From assembly GCA_963977415.1 (NCBI GenBank), contig CAXBOS010000004.1:186001-250000 (forward strand): a stretch of 64,000 nt of DNA. Reading direction: 5' to 3'. This document shows, piece after piece, positions 25,160-33,538 of the stretch (positions are counted from its first letter, which is position 1; each line of letters starts with the position of its first letter). Made by a program: the position numbers and the translations under genes. The notes under the pieces are model-generated. The model ran no database searches. It worked only from the letters and a program-made list of their open reading frames with translations, and was not told the DNA's origin. The DNA is from Croceimicrobium sp963977415 (GTDB lineage Bacteria > Bacteroidota > Bacteroidia > Flavobacteriales > Schleiferiaceae).

Positions 25160-25965
25160 CAGAGTTGGAAGTTTAAATCAATACACATTTCTGATCCCCA
25201 AGCATTAGATTGCAAATAGGAAAGGTTTAGTCTGAATTTATACCATTGCAAACCTGCTCCGCCGCTAAAATTTAGTTGCTCACTATAATTGCTTCCCAGT
25301 CGCAAAAAGAGCCCCTTCTTAATTTCATATTCAAAGCCCGACATTAATCGTAGGGACTCCTTCCAAGCACTTTCGGCCTCAAAGGAAAATTGAAGTTCCT
25401 TTTTAAGATGATAGAGAAATCCTAAAGAAAAGCTACTGGGTTTTAAATGGTATTCTTGCGAAAGCTTACGCGAGAAGGGGTTTTTAATAGCAAGACCGTA
25501 TTGTAATTTAGAGGCACTTTTCCCAAAGAGAAAAAATTCGACCGAGGGTACCCAGCCGCTGCTACCTGCTTCAATATAATAGGCTTCGGAGCCGAGTCGT
25601 AAGCCAAGGGCAATGCTTTTACTAAGTTTCTGCCCGTAGGCGAGCATAATTTTACTCTGGTTGAAATATTCAAAACCGAAATACTCTAAGCTCAAGCCAA
25701 CTTGCTGGCCAAAGCTTTTGAAATTTCCGCAAAGGGATGATTTCTGCAGAGCCTCTATTCCAAATACTTGACGATGAGAGCTACTGAGAAAATTAGCATC
25801 TAAAAATGCTAAGGCAGCGGGATTATTAATGCCACTCCAAGCGTCAATTTGGGCCAGTCCACTTCCGCCTAAGGCCAACGAACGGGCATCTGGTTTTTGA
25901 TCAAGTGGATTTTGACTCCACAAGCAAAAGGGAATTAAAAACGTTAAAAAGATTATTCTTTCCAT
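25159..25965 (-). CDS. PorV/PorQ-like outer-membrane protein
   Basis: A 268-residue beta-barrel of the FadL/PorV/PorQ type. The signal peptide is MERIIFLTFLIPFCLWSQ. The mature start PDARSLALGGSGLAQIDAWSGINNPAAL is the signature of these Bacteroidota barrels (ARSxALGG..NPA). In T9SS, PorV and PorQ carry cargo or attachment factors, but this protein is short and its partner gene is the HhH-barrel, so I would not call it a T9SS part. The frame extends to an ATG at 26001; I prefer the ATG at 25965 because the signal peptide begins there. Confidence 0.78.
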   Translation of the reverse strand: MERIIFLTFLIPFCLWSQNPLDQKPDARSLALGGSGLAQIDAWSGINNPAALAFLDANFLSSSHRQVFGIEALQKSSLCGNFKSFGQQVGLSLEYFGFEYFNQSKIMLAYGQKLSKSIALGLRLGSEAYYIEAGSSGWVPSVEFFLFGKSASKLQYGLAIKNPFSRKLSQEYHLKPSSFSLGFLYHLKKELQFSFEAESAWKESLRLMSGFEYEIKKGLFLRLGSNYSEQLNFSGGAGLQWYKFRLNLSYLQSNAWGSEMCIDLNFQL

Positions 25966-26015
25966 GGGAGATAAATTCTGTATTTTTCTCCCCTCCAGCA
26001 TTAAAGCTAATTAGA

Positions 26016-28844
26016 ATTAAGACTATCAAAAAAGCAGCTCTCATACTTATACTTTTAATAAGCGTTTTACCAGGCTTTTCCCAAGACTATAATTTTAGTA
26101 AAATAGACTTGGAGGCAGGTCTACCGAGTCGTGTAATAAACGCTATTGCGGAAGGCTCCGATGGCTATATTTGGATGGCATCAGAGGGGGCAGGACTCTT
26201 GCGTTATGATGGCAGAAGCTATGAAAACTATGGCTTAGAAGAATTTCCGGTTTTATTGGATGTGCAGACTGATGCACAGGGTAAAATCTGGTTTCATAAC
26301 GGACGACGCCTATGGTTTTATGATGGTCTAACTATAAAAGAATATCCCTTACCGGAAGGGGCTGCCATTAAACAATTAAAAGTGTTTAAGGAAAAGCATC
26401 TCTTGCTTAATTCGGGTTTATACGCTTTGGCTAAGGATTCCTTGGTATCCATTTCAAACCCACTTTCAACCATTGACGATTTTACTTTTTTTAAAGGCTC
26501 TTTATTCTTGCAAAGTGGACGAGATTTATGGCGAAAGGCGAAAGGCGATTGGGAAAAAACAAGATTTCAAATAACTGCGCTTCTAGCGAAAGCGAATGCC
26601 CAGAGCCTAATTATTAACGATACCGTTTACACAGATGCACAGTTAATTAAAAGTGTTTCCTTCGATGATTCGATGGGGATACAAGCTTATGCGCAAAATG
26701 CATCTTTTCAACTTTTCCTTGGCCAAAGTCATTTGTACCTCTATACAGAAGATGATAGTCTAAAGATTCCCTATTCTTCTCGTCTTTTGACTTCTGATAT
26801 TAAGGATGTTTTTATCAGCTCCAACGGGGTGATTTATCTTATTTTAAGGGAAGGGCTAATGAAATTGGAAGATTTAGCCAGCTTCAAGCTCGATTCTAAA
26901 TATGGTGTGTTTTGTACCTATAAAATGGGCGGACAGTATTTTGCTGGTACCGAGCGCGGGCTGGAGATTTATGATGCCAATTATCACTTAGTTAAAAGTT
27001 TTGATTTAGGATTTATTCTCAGCTTGACGGCCTTTCAGAATGATATTTACATTGGTACGGAAGCGGGCTTATATCGCTTCGATACAGAAAGTGGCGCCAT
27101 GGAAAAGCTGGGCTTGAATGGCTTCGTTTTTTCCTTGATTGCCCATAATGATGAGCTTTGGTTGGGAGCAGGTGATGGTATCTATCGCTACGCTCAAGGA
27201 CGATTTACCAATATTAGTTTTGAGGAAGACTTAGCCCGAGCGACAGTTTTTTCAATTAAAAAAGATGCCGCTGGTGCTTTGTGGTTCGCTTCTTACACCG
27301 AAGGGCTATGGCGCTTAAAAGATGGGCAATGGCAGGCTTTTCGTGAATATGGGGGATTGAAATTGGATAGCATAAACTTTAGTTCTTTTTTACCCCTTAA
27401 AGGAGATCGCTTATTAATAGGGACTCCCAGTGATGGGATTTTTGATTTGAGAGGAGATAAGTTGCTGCATTTTGGTTTACGCGATTTAGATTTTGCGGAA
27501 ATACGCGACATTCAAGAATGGCGCGGCGAGATTTGGTTGGGCACGAATAAGGGTATTGTGAATTATCGCGAACTATCGCTGTCCAAGCAAAGTCAAACTC
27601 CGGTTAAGCTACATTTCTTAAAGGCTAATGCGAGTTTAAATGGTAGCTTCAGCACCAAAGAAGGTATAGTGTATGCAAGTAGTAAGGGCCTCTTTATACT
27701 AAATTTAGAAATTTTAAACCTGCAAACTGCGCTTTCGAAAAGGGCAGAATTACAAGCCATTAACAGATTGCAAAGCACCAATGAAAGTCTGCTGCAATTT
27801 TGCCAAGACACGGCGGCCTTTGATATTTTACCCTTAAACTTAAAATTACCCTATAATTATAATTACTTGCGTCTTAATTATGGCAGTAAAAACCTTTATC
27901 GCCAAGAGTTCATTCAGTATCGTTATCGCTTAGTGGGCTTGTCGAGCGCTTGGAATTATGTGGGTAATTTTGGCGAGTCTTTTTATCCCGATTTAGCAGC
28001 AGGGCAGTATCAGTTCGAATTACAAAGTAGATATGCTTGGCAGGCTTGGCCCAATAATTCTCAAGTGTATGCATTCGAGATTAAAGAAGCTTATTGGCGG
28101 ACCTGGTGGTTTATCAGTATTTTAAGTTTAAGCATCTTGGCTTTGACCACCTTTGTAATACGCGACCGCTGGTTGAAAACGCAGGAACGATTAAGTTTGG
28201 AAAACGAGCTTTTAGACATGGAAAGGAAGGCTTTACGCCTGCAAATGAACCCCCATTTTATTTTTAATGCCTTAGATAGTATTAGCAGTTTTATTTTTGT
28301 GAAGGATGCAAAACAGGCGGTTCGCTATTTGAATAATTTCGCAAAATTAATGAGGTTAACCCTTGAATCATCAATGGAGCATGTTCACCCTGTTGAAACC
28401 GAGCTTTCCATTCTTAAAAACTACCTTGAGCTTGAAAAGCTGCGATTCAGCGATAAGTTTGAATACGAGCTGGAGCTAGATGAGGAGATTGATTACGATG
28501 TTGGGCTTCCGCCAATGTTAATCCAACCCCACGTTGAAAATGCAATTTTACACGGACTAAAACCTTTAGATAGGCCCGGTCTTTTAAAGATTAGTTTTAA
28601 AGTGGATGGGGATAATTTATGCTGTACAATTGATGATAATGGTGTGGGGCGATCGGCTAAAAAGTCGGAACTTAGTACCAAGGGTCATCGTAGTATGGCG
28701 ACCCAAATTAATAAAGACAGGATTGCTTTATTGCAACGTTCTATAAAAGGTGAAGTGGCTTTAAATATCATCGATAAAATGGATGAAAATGGCAAAGCCT
28801 GCGGCACCACAGTAATTATTAAACTACCAATTCAAAATATATAA
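26016..28844 (+). CDS. LytS-type sensor histidine kinase with Reg_prop propeller
   Basis: A sensor of about 942 residues. An N-terminal signal/anchor (TIKKAALILILLISVLPGFSQ) leads to repeated Reg_prop units forming a periplasmic beta-propeller (for example SDGYIWMASEGAGLLRYDG, DAQGKIWF, AGALWFASYTEGLWRL), a Y_Y_Y domain (about YRLVGLSSAWNYVG), one membrane helix (WWFISILSLSILALTTFVI), a coiled coil, and a His_kinase domain with LRLQMNPHFIFNALDSIS and an HATPase with VENAILHGL and IDDNGVGRS. Such kinases phosphorylate LytTR regulators, and one follows directly. The start is doubtful: no ATG, GTG or TTG lies near the signal peptide, so I place it at an ATT codon; the only common start is the GTG at 25905, which overlaps the divergent gene. 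Confidence 0.85.
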   Translation: MKTIKKAALILILLISVLPGFSQDYNFSKIDLEAGLPSRVINAIAEGSDGYIWMASEGAGLLRYDGRSYENYGLEEFPVLLDVQTDAQGKIWFHNGRRLWFYDGLTIKEYPLPEGAAIKQLKVFKEKHLLLNSGLYALAKDSLVSISNPLSTIDDFTFFKGSLFLQSGRDLWRKAKGDWEKTRFQITALLAKANAQSLIINDTVYTDAQLIKSVSFDDSMGIQAYAQNASFQLFLGQSHLYLYTEDDSLKIPYSSRLLTSDIKDVFISSNGVIYLILREGLMKLEDLASFKLDSKYGVFCTYKMGGQYFAGTERGLEIYDANYHLVKSFDLGFILSLTAFQNDIYIGTEAGLYRFDTESGAMEKLGLNGFVFSLIAHNDELWLGAGDGIYRYAQGRFTNISFEEDLARATVFSIKKDAAGALWFASYTEGLWRLKDGQWQAFREYGGLKLDSINFSSFLPLKGDRLLIGTPSDGIFDLRGDKLLHFGLRDLDFAEIRDIQEWRGEIWLGTNKGIVNYRELSLSKQSQTPVKLHFLKANASLNGSFSTKEGIVYASSKGLFILNLEILNLQTALSKRAELQAINRLQSTNESLLQFCQDTAAFDILPLNLKLPYNYNYLRLNYGSKNLYRQEFIQYRYRLVGLSSAWNYVGNFGESFYPDLAAGQYQFELQSRYAWQAWPNNSQVYAFEIKEAYWRTWWFISILSLSILALTTFVIRDRWLKTQERLSLENELLDMERKALRLQMNPHFIFNALDSISSFIFVKDAKQAVRYLNNFAKLMRLTLESSMEHVHPVETELSILKNYLELEKLRFSDKFEYELELDEEIDYDVGLPPMLIQPHVENAILHGLKPLDRPGLLKISFKVDGDNLCCTIDDNGVGRSAKKSELSTKGHRSMATQINKDRIALLQRSIKGEVALNIIDKMDENGKACGTTVIIKLPIQNI

Positions 28845-28846
28845 AA

Positions 28847-29605
28847 ATGCTAAAGGCTATAATAATCGACGATGAAAAGAATTCGCAAGAATCCTTAAAA
28901 GGTAAGCTAGATCTTTTTTGTCCCGAAGTGGAAATTGTAGGCATCGGCTCTAGTGTGGCAGAAGGTAAAAGCTTGCTAGCCGCTAATCCAGCCGATTTGA
29001 TGTTTTTAGATATCGACTTATCAGGCGAAAGCGGTTTTGATTTATTGGAGCACCTTTCGGCAGAAGGGGTACAACAACCAGCCGTGGTATTTATTACCGC
29101 GCACGATGAATTTGCCATTCAGGCGATTAAATTTAGCGCCCTCGATTACTTATTAAAACCAGTTGATCCAGAAGAATTGGTGCGCGCCGTGCGTAAAGTG
29201 GAAGATAATAAGGGCTTGCCCAAGCGTTCCGCTAGCTTTAATGTTCTAGTAGAAAATATTCGTCAAGCTTCCGATAGCCCGAAAAAAATCGTAATTCCTA
29301 CCTCGGAAGGAATGCATGTAATTCGCCTTTCGGATATTATCCGCTTGGAGAGCAGTAGCAATTACACCACCTTCTTTATTAACGGTGAAAAGAATTTACT
29401 AGCCTCCAAAACCTTGAAGGAATTTGATTCCATGTTAGAAGGTTATTCTTTTTTTCGCATCCATAAATCACACTTGGTAAACGTAAACTATTTGAAGAAG
29501 TACGTGCAAACCGATGGCGGTTATTTAATTCTAGAAGATGGCAGTCGCATTCCCGTGGCTAATCGCAAGAAAGAGCCTTTAATGTCTTTGTTGAAGAACC
29601 TTTAA
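28847..29605 (+). CDS. LytTR family response regulator
   Basis: A 252-residue regulator. Residues 1-125 are a receiver domain (IIIDDEKNS, phospho-acceptor Asp55 in FLDIDLSGESG, the Lys of YLLKPVDPEEL). Residues about 150-252 are a LytTR DNA-binding domain (VIRLSDIIRLESSSNYTTFF, SHLVNVNYLKKY, VANRKKEPLMSLL). It starts two bases after the kinase stop, so the two form a two-component pair. The regulon is unknown; the divergent HhH-barrel/PorV-like operon and the gene downstream are the nearest candidates. Confidence 0.95.
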   Translation: MLKAIIIDDEKNSQESLKGKLDLFCPEVEIVGIGSSVAEGKSLLAANPADLMFLDIDLSGESGFDLLEHLSAEGVQQPAVVFITAHDEFAIQAIKFSALDYLLKPVDPEELVRAVRKVEDNKGLPKRSASFNVLVENIRQASDSPKKIVIPTSEGMHVIRLSDIIRLESSSNYTTFFINGEKNLLASKTLKEFDSMLEGYSFFRIHKSHLVNVNYLKKYVQTDGGYLILEDGSRIPVANRKKEPLMSLLKNL

Positions 29606-29647
29606 ATGACTTATTCTAAACTTTTGAAGGGCCCTGTAGATACTTCC

Positions 29648-30346
29648 ATGAAACTGGTTTTTTGCTTCTCATTGATTATGCTTTTTACCATCTCAAGTTT
29701 TGCCCAGGCACAAAGTGGCGAAATTAAAAACGGCCAAGATTTCCTTATCAAGGCATTAGGCTTAAAGTCAAATATTGAGCTTAAGATACTCTTAGATGAT
29801 TTTTTAGAGTCAAGCAATAGTCAGTCTTTACCGCAAGACTTTCCGCCAGATTACTGTGCTAAAAACTGCCAACTGATAATAACAAATGGGAGCGGTATGG
29901 TGCTAATTGGTTCGGAGCCAGCAAGGCTTAAGGAAATACGAAGTTTGGTATTCGAGTTCTTAGAAAACCCAGAGGGTGAAGTGTGGTTAGCTGATTCAAT
30001 TGCCGCTAATTACTTTAATACCACAGGTTACCTTAGTAAAGGTCTAATTCATTTTTCCTTTGATTCTATTGCCAACGCTAATGTTATTGCCGCTCTTGCA
30101 GAAGCGCTTAAAGGTATCTCTGATTATAGAAACACTATAGCAAGACGTTACTATCAGCAGGAATACGCAGCATTAAACCCAAGCTTACAGGCAGACTTAG
30201 ACGCTAAAATCAAGTCCAAGTTGGTACTAGAAGATTTTATTCCACCGCCACCGCCACCTCCGCCACCAGTTCCGGCGATGATTGAAGAATTAGACGAAGA
30301 AGAAGAGGAGGAAGAGCTTGATTGGTTCGATCCGCCTCAACCCTAA
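29648..30346 (+). CDS. Secreted protein with polyproline and acidic tail, unknown
   Basis: A 232-residue protein, unrecognised. The signal peptide MKLVFCFSLIMLFTISSFAQ decides the start; the open frame reaches back to an ATG at 29606 that abuts the LytTR stop and would put 14 residues before it. The mature part is mostly helical, with GSGMVLIGSEPARLKEIRS near residue 80. The C-terminus has nine consecutive prolines (30242-30268), then VPAMIEELDEEEEEEELDWFDPPQ, a strongly acidic end. Nine prolines in a row should need EF-P, which is encoded in the same window. It follows the sensor-regulator pair on the same strand and may be its output or a signal partner; that is inference. Confidence 0.7.
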   Translation: MKLVFCFSLIMLFTISSFAQAQSGEIKNGQDFLIKALGLKSNIELKILLDDFLESSNSQSLPQDFPPDYCAKNCQLIITNGSGMVLIGSEPARLKEIRSLVFEFLENPEGEVWLADSIAANYFNTTGYLSKGLIHFSFDSIANANVIAALAEALKGISDYRNTIARRYYQQEYAALNPSLQADLDAKIKSKLVLEDFIPPPPPPPPPVPAMIEELDEEEEEEELDWFDPPQP

Positions 30347-30353
30347 ATTTGAC

Positions 30354-30842
30354 TTAGTATTTTAAATCTTTACCGGCGGCAATTACCTTTTCGCCTAAAC
30401 CCTTTTTGTAGGCTATGATGCGCTCAAGTAAATCGGCATTACTAGAAGCAACTATTTGAGCCGCTAGAATTCCTGCATTTTTAGCCCCATCTAGGGCAAC
30501 CGTGGCAACCGGAACCCCACCGGGCATTTGTAATATGGATAAAACAGAATCCCAACCATCGATTGAATTGCGACTTTTTACCGGTACGCCAATAACGGGC
30601 AAGGGAGAAAGAGAAGCCACCATTCCTGGGAGATGAGCAGCACCACCTGCGCCCGCAATAATCACCTTAATACCGCGTAAATGCGCGTTTTTGGCAAAGT
30701 CGAACATAAGCTCGGGGGTACGGTGTGCCGAAACAATTTTTACTTCGGGCTCAATTTTCAATTCTCTCAAAACGTCGATGGCGTCTTGCATAACTGGGAG
30801 GTCAGAATCGCTGCCCATAATGATACTTACTATTGCACTCAT
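30354..30842 (-). CDS. purE: 5-(Carboxyamino)imidazole ribonucleotide mutase
   Basis: A 162-residue class I PurE that moves the carboxyl group of N5-CAIR to C4 in purine synthesis. Conserved segments are IIMGSDSDLPVMQDA (phosphate loop), SAHRTPELMFDFA (catalytic His) and AGAGGAAHLPGMVAS, and GVPVKSRNSIDGWDSVLSI. Length and motifs are typical. Its ATG overlaps the purK stop by four bases, as usual for purE-purK operons. Confidence 0.97.
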   Translation of the reverse strand: MSAIVSIIMGSDSDLPVMQDAIDVLRELKIEPEVKIVSAHRTPELMFDFAKNAHLRGIKVIIAGAGGAAHLPGMVASLSPLPVIGVPVKSRNSIDGWDSVLSILQMPGGVPVATVALDGAKNAGILAAQIVASSNADLLERIIAYKKGLGEKVIAAGKDLKY

Positions 30843-32008
30843 ATACTTATTACCTTAATAGTTTCTTTTACAATTTTTGCTTTGCTACGCGCTTCGTCCA
30901 AATTCGGAGCGATAATGGTTACATGTCCCATCTTCCGAAAGGGTCGCGTTTCGGCTTTGCCATAAAGGTGAACATAAACGCCCGACATGGCCATTAACTT
31001 TTCAATACCTTGGTATTTTACGGGGCCAGAATAATTTTCTTCGCCTACGAGGTTAACCATTACCGCCGGCTGAATGGTTTGGGTATCGCCCAATGGCAGG
31101 TTTAAGATGGCACGTAAATGCTGTTCAAACTGAGAGCAGATATTTCCTTCTATGCTGAGGTGGCCGCTGTTGTGTACGCGCGGAGCTACTTCATTTATTA
31201 ATAATTCGCCACTTTGGGTGAGAAACATTTCTACCGCAAGGATGCCCACTAAGCCAAGTTTCTCGGCAATTTGCTTAGCGAGAATTTGGGCCGCGTCGCT
31301 TATTTCGGCTTTTAAATTACCCGGACTAAAAACAAACTCAACCAAGTTTGCGGTAGGGTGGAAGTCCATTTCCACTGTTGGAAAAGCCTTTACTTCACCT
31401 TTTTCAGAACGAGCCACAATTACAGCGAGTTCCTTCTCGAAAGGTACTAGATCTTCGGATAAACAAGGGGCATCGGGTAAGTCGTTCAGGTCTTCCAGGC
31501 TGCGGATTACAGATACTCCTCGTCCATCAAAACCACCAGTGGCAACTTTCCAAACAAAAGGGTAAGTTAAAGTGAACTCCTCGCAGGCCTTAATAAGCTC
31601 AGCTTTAGTGGCAAAGGTTTTAAAAGCTGCGGTAGGGATGCCTTGTGCTTGATAGAATTCCTTTTGGGTGATTTTATTTTTGATAAGGTCGATAAGGGCT
31701 GATTGCGGAAAAACCTTTTTGCCTTCCTTTTCCAGCTGGGCTAAAGCCTCGGTATTTACGTTTTCGATTTCAATGGTAATAACATCGCAGTTTTTACCGA
31801 AATTATAAACCGTGTCATAGTCCTGCAGTGAGCCTTGCTCAAACTCTTTTGAGCCTATGCGTGAGGGGGCATTTGCAGCCGGGTCTAAAATTTTGGTGCT
31901 AATATCTAAACGCTGTGTTTCGGTCAATAACATTTTACCGAGTTGACCGCCGCCAACTATTCCCAAACGAAATTCTGATGAGTAGTAATTGGTGTTCAAT
32001 TCAATCAT
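30839..32008 (-). CDS. purK: 5-(Carboxyamino)imidazole ribonucleotide synthase
   Basis: A 389-residue ATP-grasp enzyme that carboxylates AIR to N5-CAIR using ATP and bicarbonate. The N-terminal nucleotide domain begins LGIVGGGQLGKMLLTE, the ATP-grasp core shows YPFVWKVATGGFDGRGVSVI, and LLINEVAPRVHNSGHLSIEG binds metal and substrate. It lies between the SprT-like gene (overlap 8 bases) and purE (overlap 4 bases), so three or four genes share one transcript. Confidence 0.97.
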   Translation of the reverse strand: MIELNTNYYSSEFRLGIVGGGQLGKMLLTETQRLDISTKILDPAANAPSRIGSKEFEQGSLQDYDTVYNFGKNCDVITIEIENVNTEALAQLEKEGKKVFPQSALIDLIKNKITQKEFYQAQGIPTAAFKTFATKAELIKACEEFTLTYPFVWKVATGGFDGRGVSVIRSLEDLNDLPDAPCLSEDLVPFEKELAVIVARSEKGEVKAFPTVEMDFHPTANLVEFVFSPGNLKAEISDAAQILAKQIAEKLGLVGILAVEMFLTQSGELLINEVAPRVHNSGHLSIEGNICSQFEQHLRAILNLPLGDTQTIQPAVMVNLVGEENYSGPVKYQGIEKLMAMSGVYVHLYGKAETRPFRKMGHVTIIAPNLDEARSKAKIVKETIKVISI

Positions 32009-32627
32009 TTTTTAAAGTATATAAGGTAACTTCTGCTAAAGGGTGAACCATATAAAAGCGGCCACTGCGCAATTCTTCACACTTAAAACGCTTGCGGCTC
32101 TGGGCTCCCTTACGGAAGAGTTTTTGGTTTAAAATAAAGCGATCTCCTTCTACTAAATCTTCCAAATGTTGGGTTGAACTGGTTTTTTTGGAATCGTAGT
32201 TTTTCAGCACACGCATCAGCTCTAAGCTGCGAGCAGAGCTTGCATGACCTTTTTCCAAACTATCGATGAAGGCTTTGCCAACATCATCTGGAAACAATCC
32301 TTGCTCGAGAAAGGCAGCGCTATTTAAGCGGAAGGTTTCTTGCCACTCTTCGCCATGGGGATTTATATTTTTACCATAAAGCATGTAGGCTTCAAGGTGT
32401 GCGTATTCGTGAATAAGGGTAATTAAAAAGTGGTAGCAATTAAGATTGCCATTAACGCTTATGCGGTGAAGGCTGCCCTTCCGCGGAAAGCGATAATCGC
32501 CAAATTTTGATGTCCTTGGCTTGGCTACTAAAACCTGCAGAGGGTATTTATTTAATAAAGGCTCTAAAAGATCTAAAGCACCTGGCGGGAGATAGGGTTC
32601 TAAGCCCTGATATTTATATTTTGCCAT
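32001..32627 (-). CDS. SprT-like zinc metallopeptidase domain protein
   Basis: A 208-residue SprT-like protein. The zinc motif is HExxH in LITLIHEYAHLEAYMLYG, followed by HGEEWQETFR, which gives the third histidine of the family (HGxxW). The C-terminal third (NYDSKKTSSTQHLEDLVEGDRF and KRFKCEELRSGRFYMVHPLAEV) is a small basic beta-rich domain. The Cys ligands of the zinc finger in E. coli SprT are not all present. The family includes DNA-protein crosslink proteases; whether this member acts so is unknown. The start overlaps the small lipoprotein stop by one base, and the stop overlaps purK. Confidence 0.85.
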   Translation of the reverse strand: MAKYKYQGLEPYLPPGALDLLEPLLNKYPLQVLVAKPRTSKFGDYRFPRKGSLHRISVNGNLNCYHFLITLIHEYAHLEAYMLYGKNINPHGEEWQETFRLNSAAFLEQGLFPDDVGKAFIDSLEKGHASSARSLELMRVLKNYDSKKTSSTQHLEDLVEGDRFILNQKLFRKGAQSRKRFKCEELRSGRFYMVHPLAEVTLYTLKND

Positions 32628-32752
32628 TAATAAATCATACTCTTAGACTTACCCGGGCAGTTACATTTTTCGAAACTGCGGCAAGCATTGCTAACCAAGC
32701 TAAGCATCACTAGGATAAGGATAACTTTAATAATTGGAATCGTCTTCTTCAT
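32627..32752 (-). CDS. 41-residue cysteine-rich lipoprotein
   Basis: A short gene easily missed by length cut-offs. It encodes a basic start (MKKTIPIIK), a hydrophobic core (VILILVMLSLV) and lipobox VSNAC with Cys24 as the lipidated residue, then a 17-residue mature tail, RSFEKCNCPGKSKSMIY, with two further cysteines as CNC. The stop TAA shares its last A with the ATG of the SprT-like gene (TAATG), so it is translationally coupled and heads the SprT-purK-purE operon. I recall similar tiny CxCP lipoproteins in Flavobacteria but can name no function. Coding support: lipoprotein signal structure, exact coupling, and no other feature in the 165-base gap. Confidence 0.75.
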   Translation of the reverse strand: MKKTIPIIKVILILVMLSLVSNACRSFEKCNCPGKSKSMIY

Positions 32753-32779
32753 TATTGAGGCTTAACGCAAAATTACTCT

Positions 32780-32787
32780 TATTTTTG
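32780..32787 (+). promoter_or_regulatory. Promoter -7 element of mlaE-mlaF
   Basis: TATTTTTG, then CGAC, then the mlaE ATG. A TTG that could be the -33 element lies at 32755-32757 with a 22-base spacer. The four-base gap predicts a leaderless mRNA. Confidence 0.6.
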
Positions 32788-32791
32788 CGAC

Positions 32792-33538
32792 ATGTATTTA
32801 TTAAAGTGGTTAAACGATTTAGGTAGGTACTTTTTGTTGCTTGGGCGCACTTTTCGCAAACCCGAGAGTAGGAGTATGTACTATAAAGCCTTTATTAGCG
32901 ATCTAGACCTCTTGGGTTTAAATAGCTTGGCGCTAGTTACCGTAATCTCCGTATTTGTTGGAGCGGTGGTAACTATTCAAACAGCTTTTAACCTGGATGA
33001 TCCACTAGTGCCCGATTATTATGTGGCTATTGCAACACGAGAAAGTATCATTTTGGAGTTTTCACCTACCATTGTTAGTTTAATATTAGCGGGAAAGGTT
33101 GGTTCTAATATTGCCTCTACCTTAGGGAGTATGCGCGTTTCAGAGCAAATAGATGCCTTAGAAGTGATGGGTGTAAACCCCGCTTCTTATTTGATTGCCC
33201 CCAAGATTTTGGCCTTGGTGTTTTTTAATCCCATCTTAATCATTATTAGTATGTTTTTAGGAGTGCTGGGAGGTTATTTTGCTTCTATGGGCGGGGTAAT
33301 GACCGTTAGCGATTATGTATATGGTTTAACGGTTGATTTTGTTCCTTACCACATTACCTATGCTTTAATAAAGTCTTTTGTATTTGCCTTTTTAATTGTC
33401 ACGATTTCAGCCTATTATGGATTTTTTGTGAAAGGGGGGGCTATTGAAGTGGGTATAAATTCAACCAAAGCCGTGGTAAGTAGTTCGGTAGCGATTATCG
33501 TTTCAAATTATATGCTCACGAATTTATTATTGGTTTAA
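32792..33538 (+). CDS. mlaE: MlaE-type lipid ABC transporter permease
   Basis: A 248-residue integral membrane permease of the YrbE/MlaE family, which moves phospholipids between the inner membrane and an MCE-type shuttle protein. Five or so membrane helices are visible. The conserved central segment LILAGKVGSNIASTLGSMRVSEQIDALEVMGVNP is the family's coupling region (GxVGxxxAAELGTMxVxEQIDAL). It overlaps the ATPase gene by one base (TAATG). The MCE protein (MlaD) that normally completes the operon is absent here; a terminator follows mlaF. Confidence 0.93.
   Translation: MYLLKWLNDLGRYFLLLGRTFRKPESRSMYYKAFISDLDLLGLNSLALVTVISVFVGAVVTIQTAFNLDDPLVPDYYVAIATRESIILEFSPTIVSLILAGKVGSNIASTLGSMRVSEQIDALEVMGVNPASYLIAPKILALVFFNPILIIISMFLGVLGGYFASMGGVMTVSDYVYGLTVDFVPYHITYALIKSFVFAFLIVTISAYYGFFVKGGAIEVGINSTKAVVSSSVAIIVSNYMLTNLLLV

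Noticed and set aside
25159..25965. Calling the barrel PorV or PorQ of T9SS
   Set aside because: It shares the N-terminal signature but is short and coupled to an HhH-barrel gene, so only the family-level name is supported.
29606..29647. ATG at 29606 as the start of the polyproline protein
   Set aside because: It abuts the LytTR stop, but the signal peptide starts 14 codons later at 29648 and the extra residues would precede it.
31152..31565. 137-residue open frame opposite purK
   Set aside because: It lies wholly inside purK on the other strand, is rich in Ser and Arg as expected of an antisense frame, and has no motif or start context.
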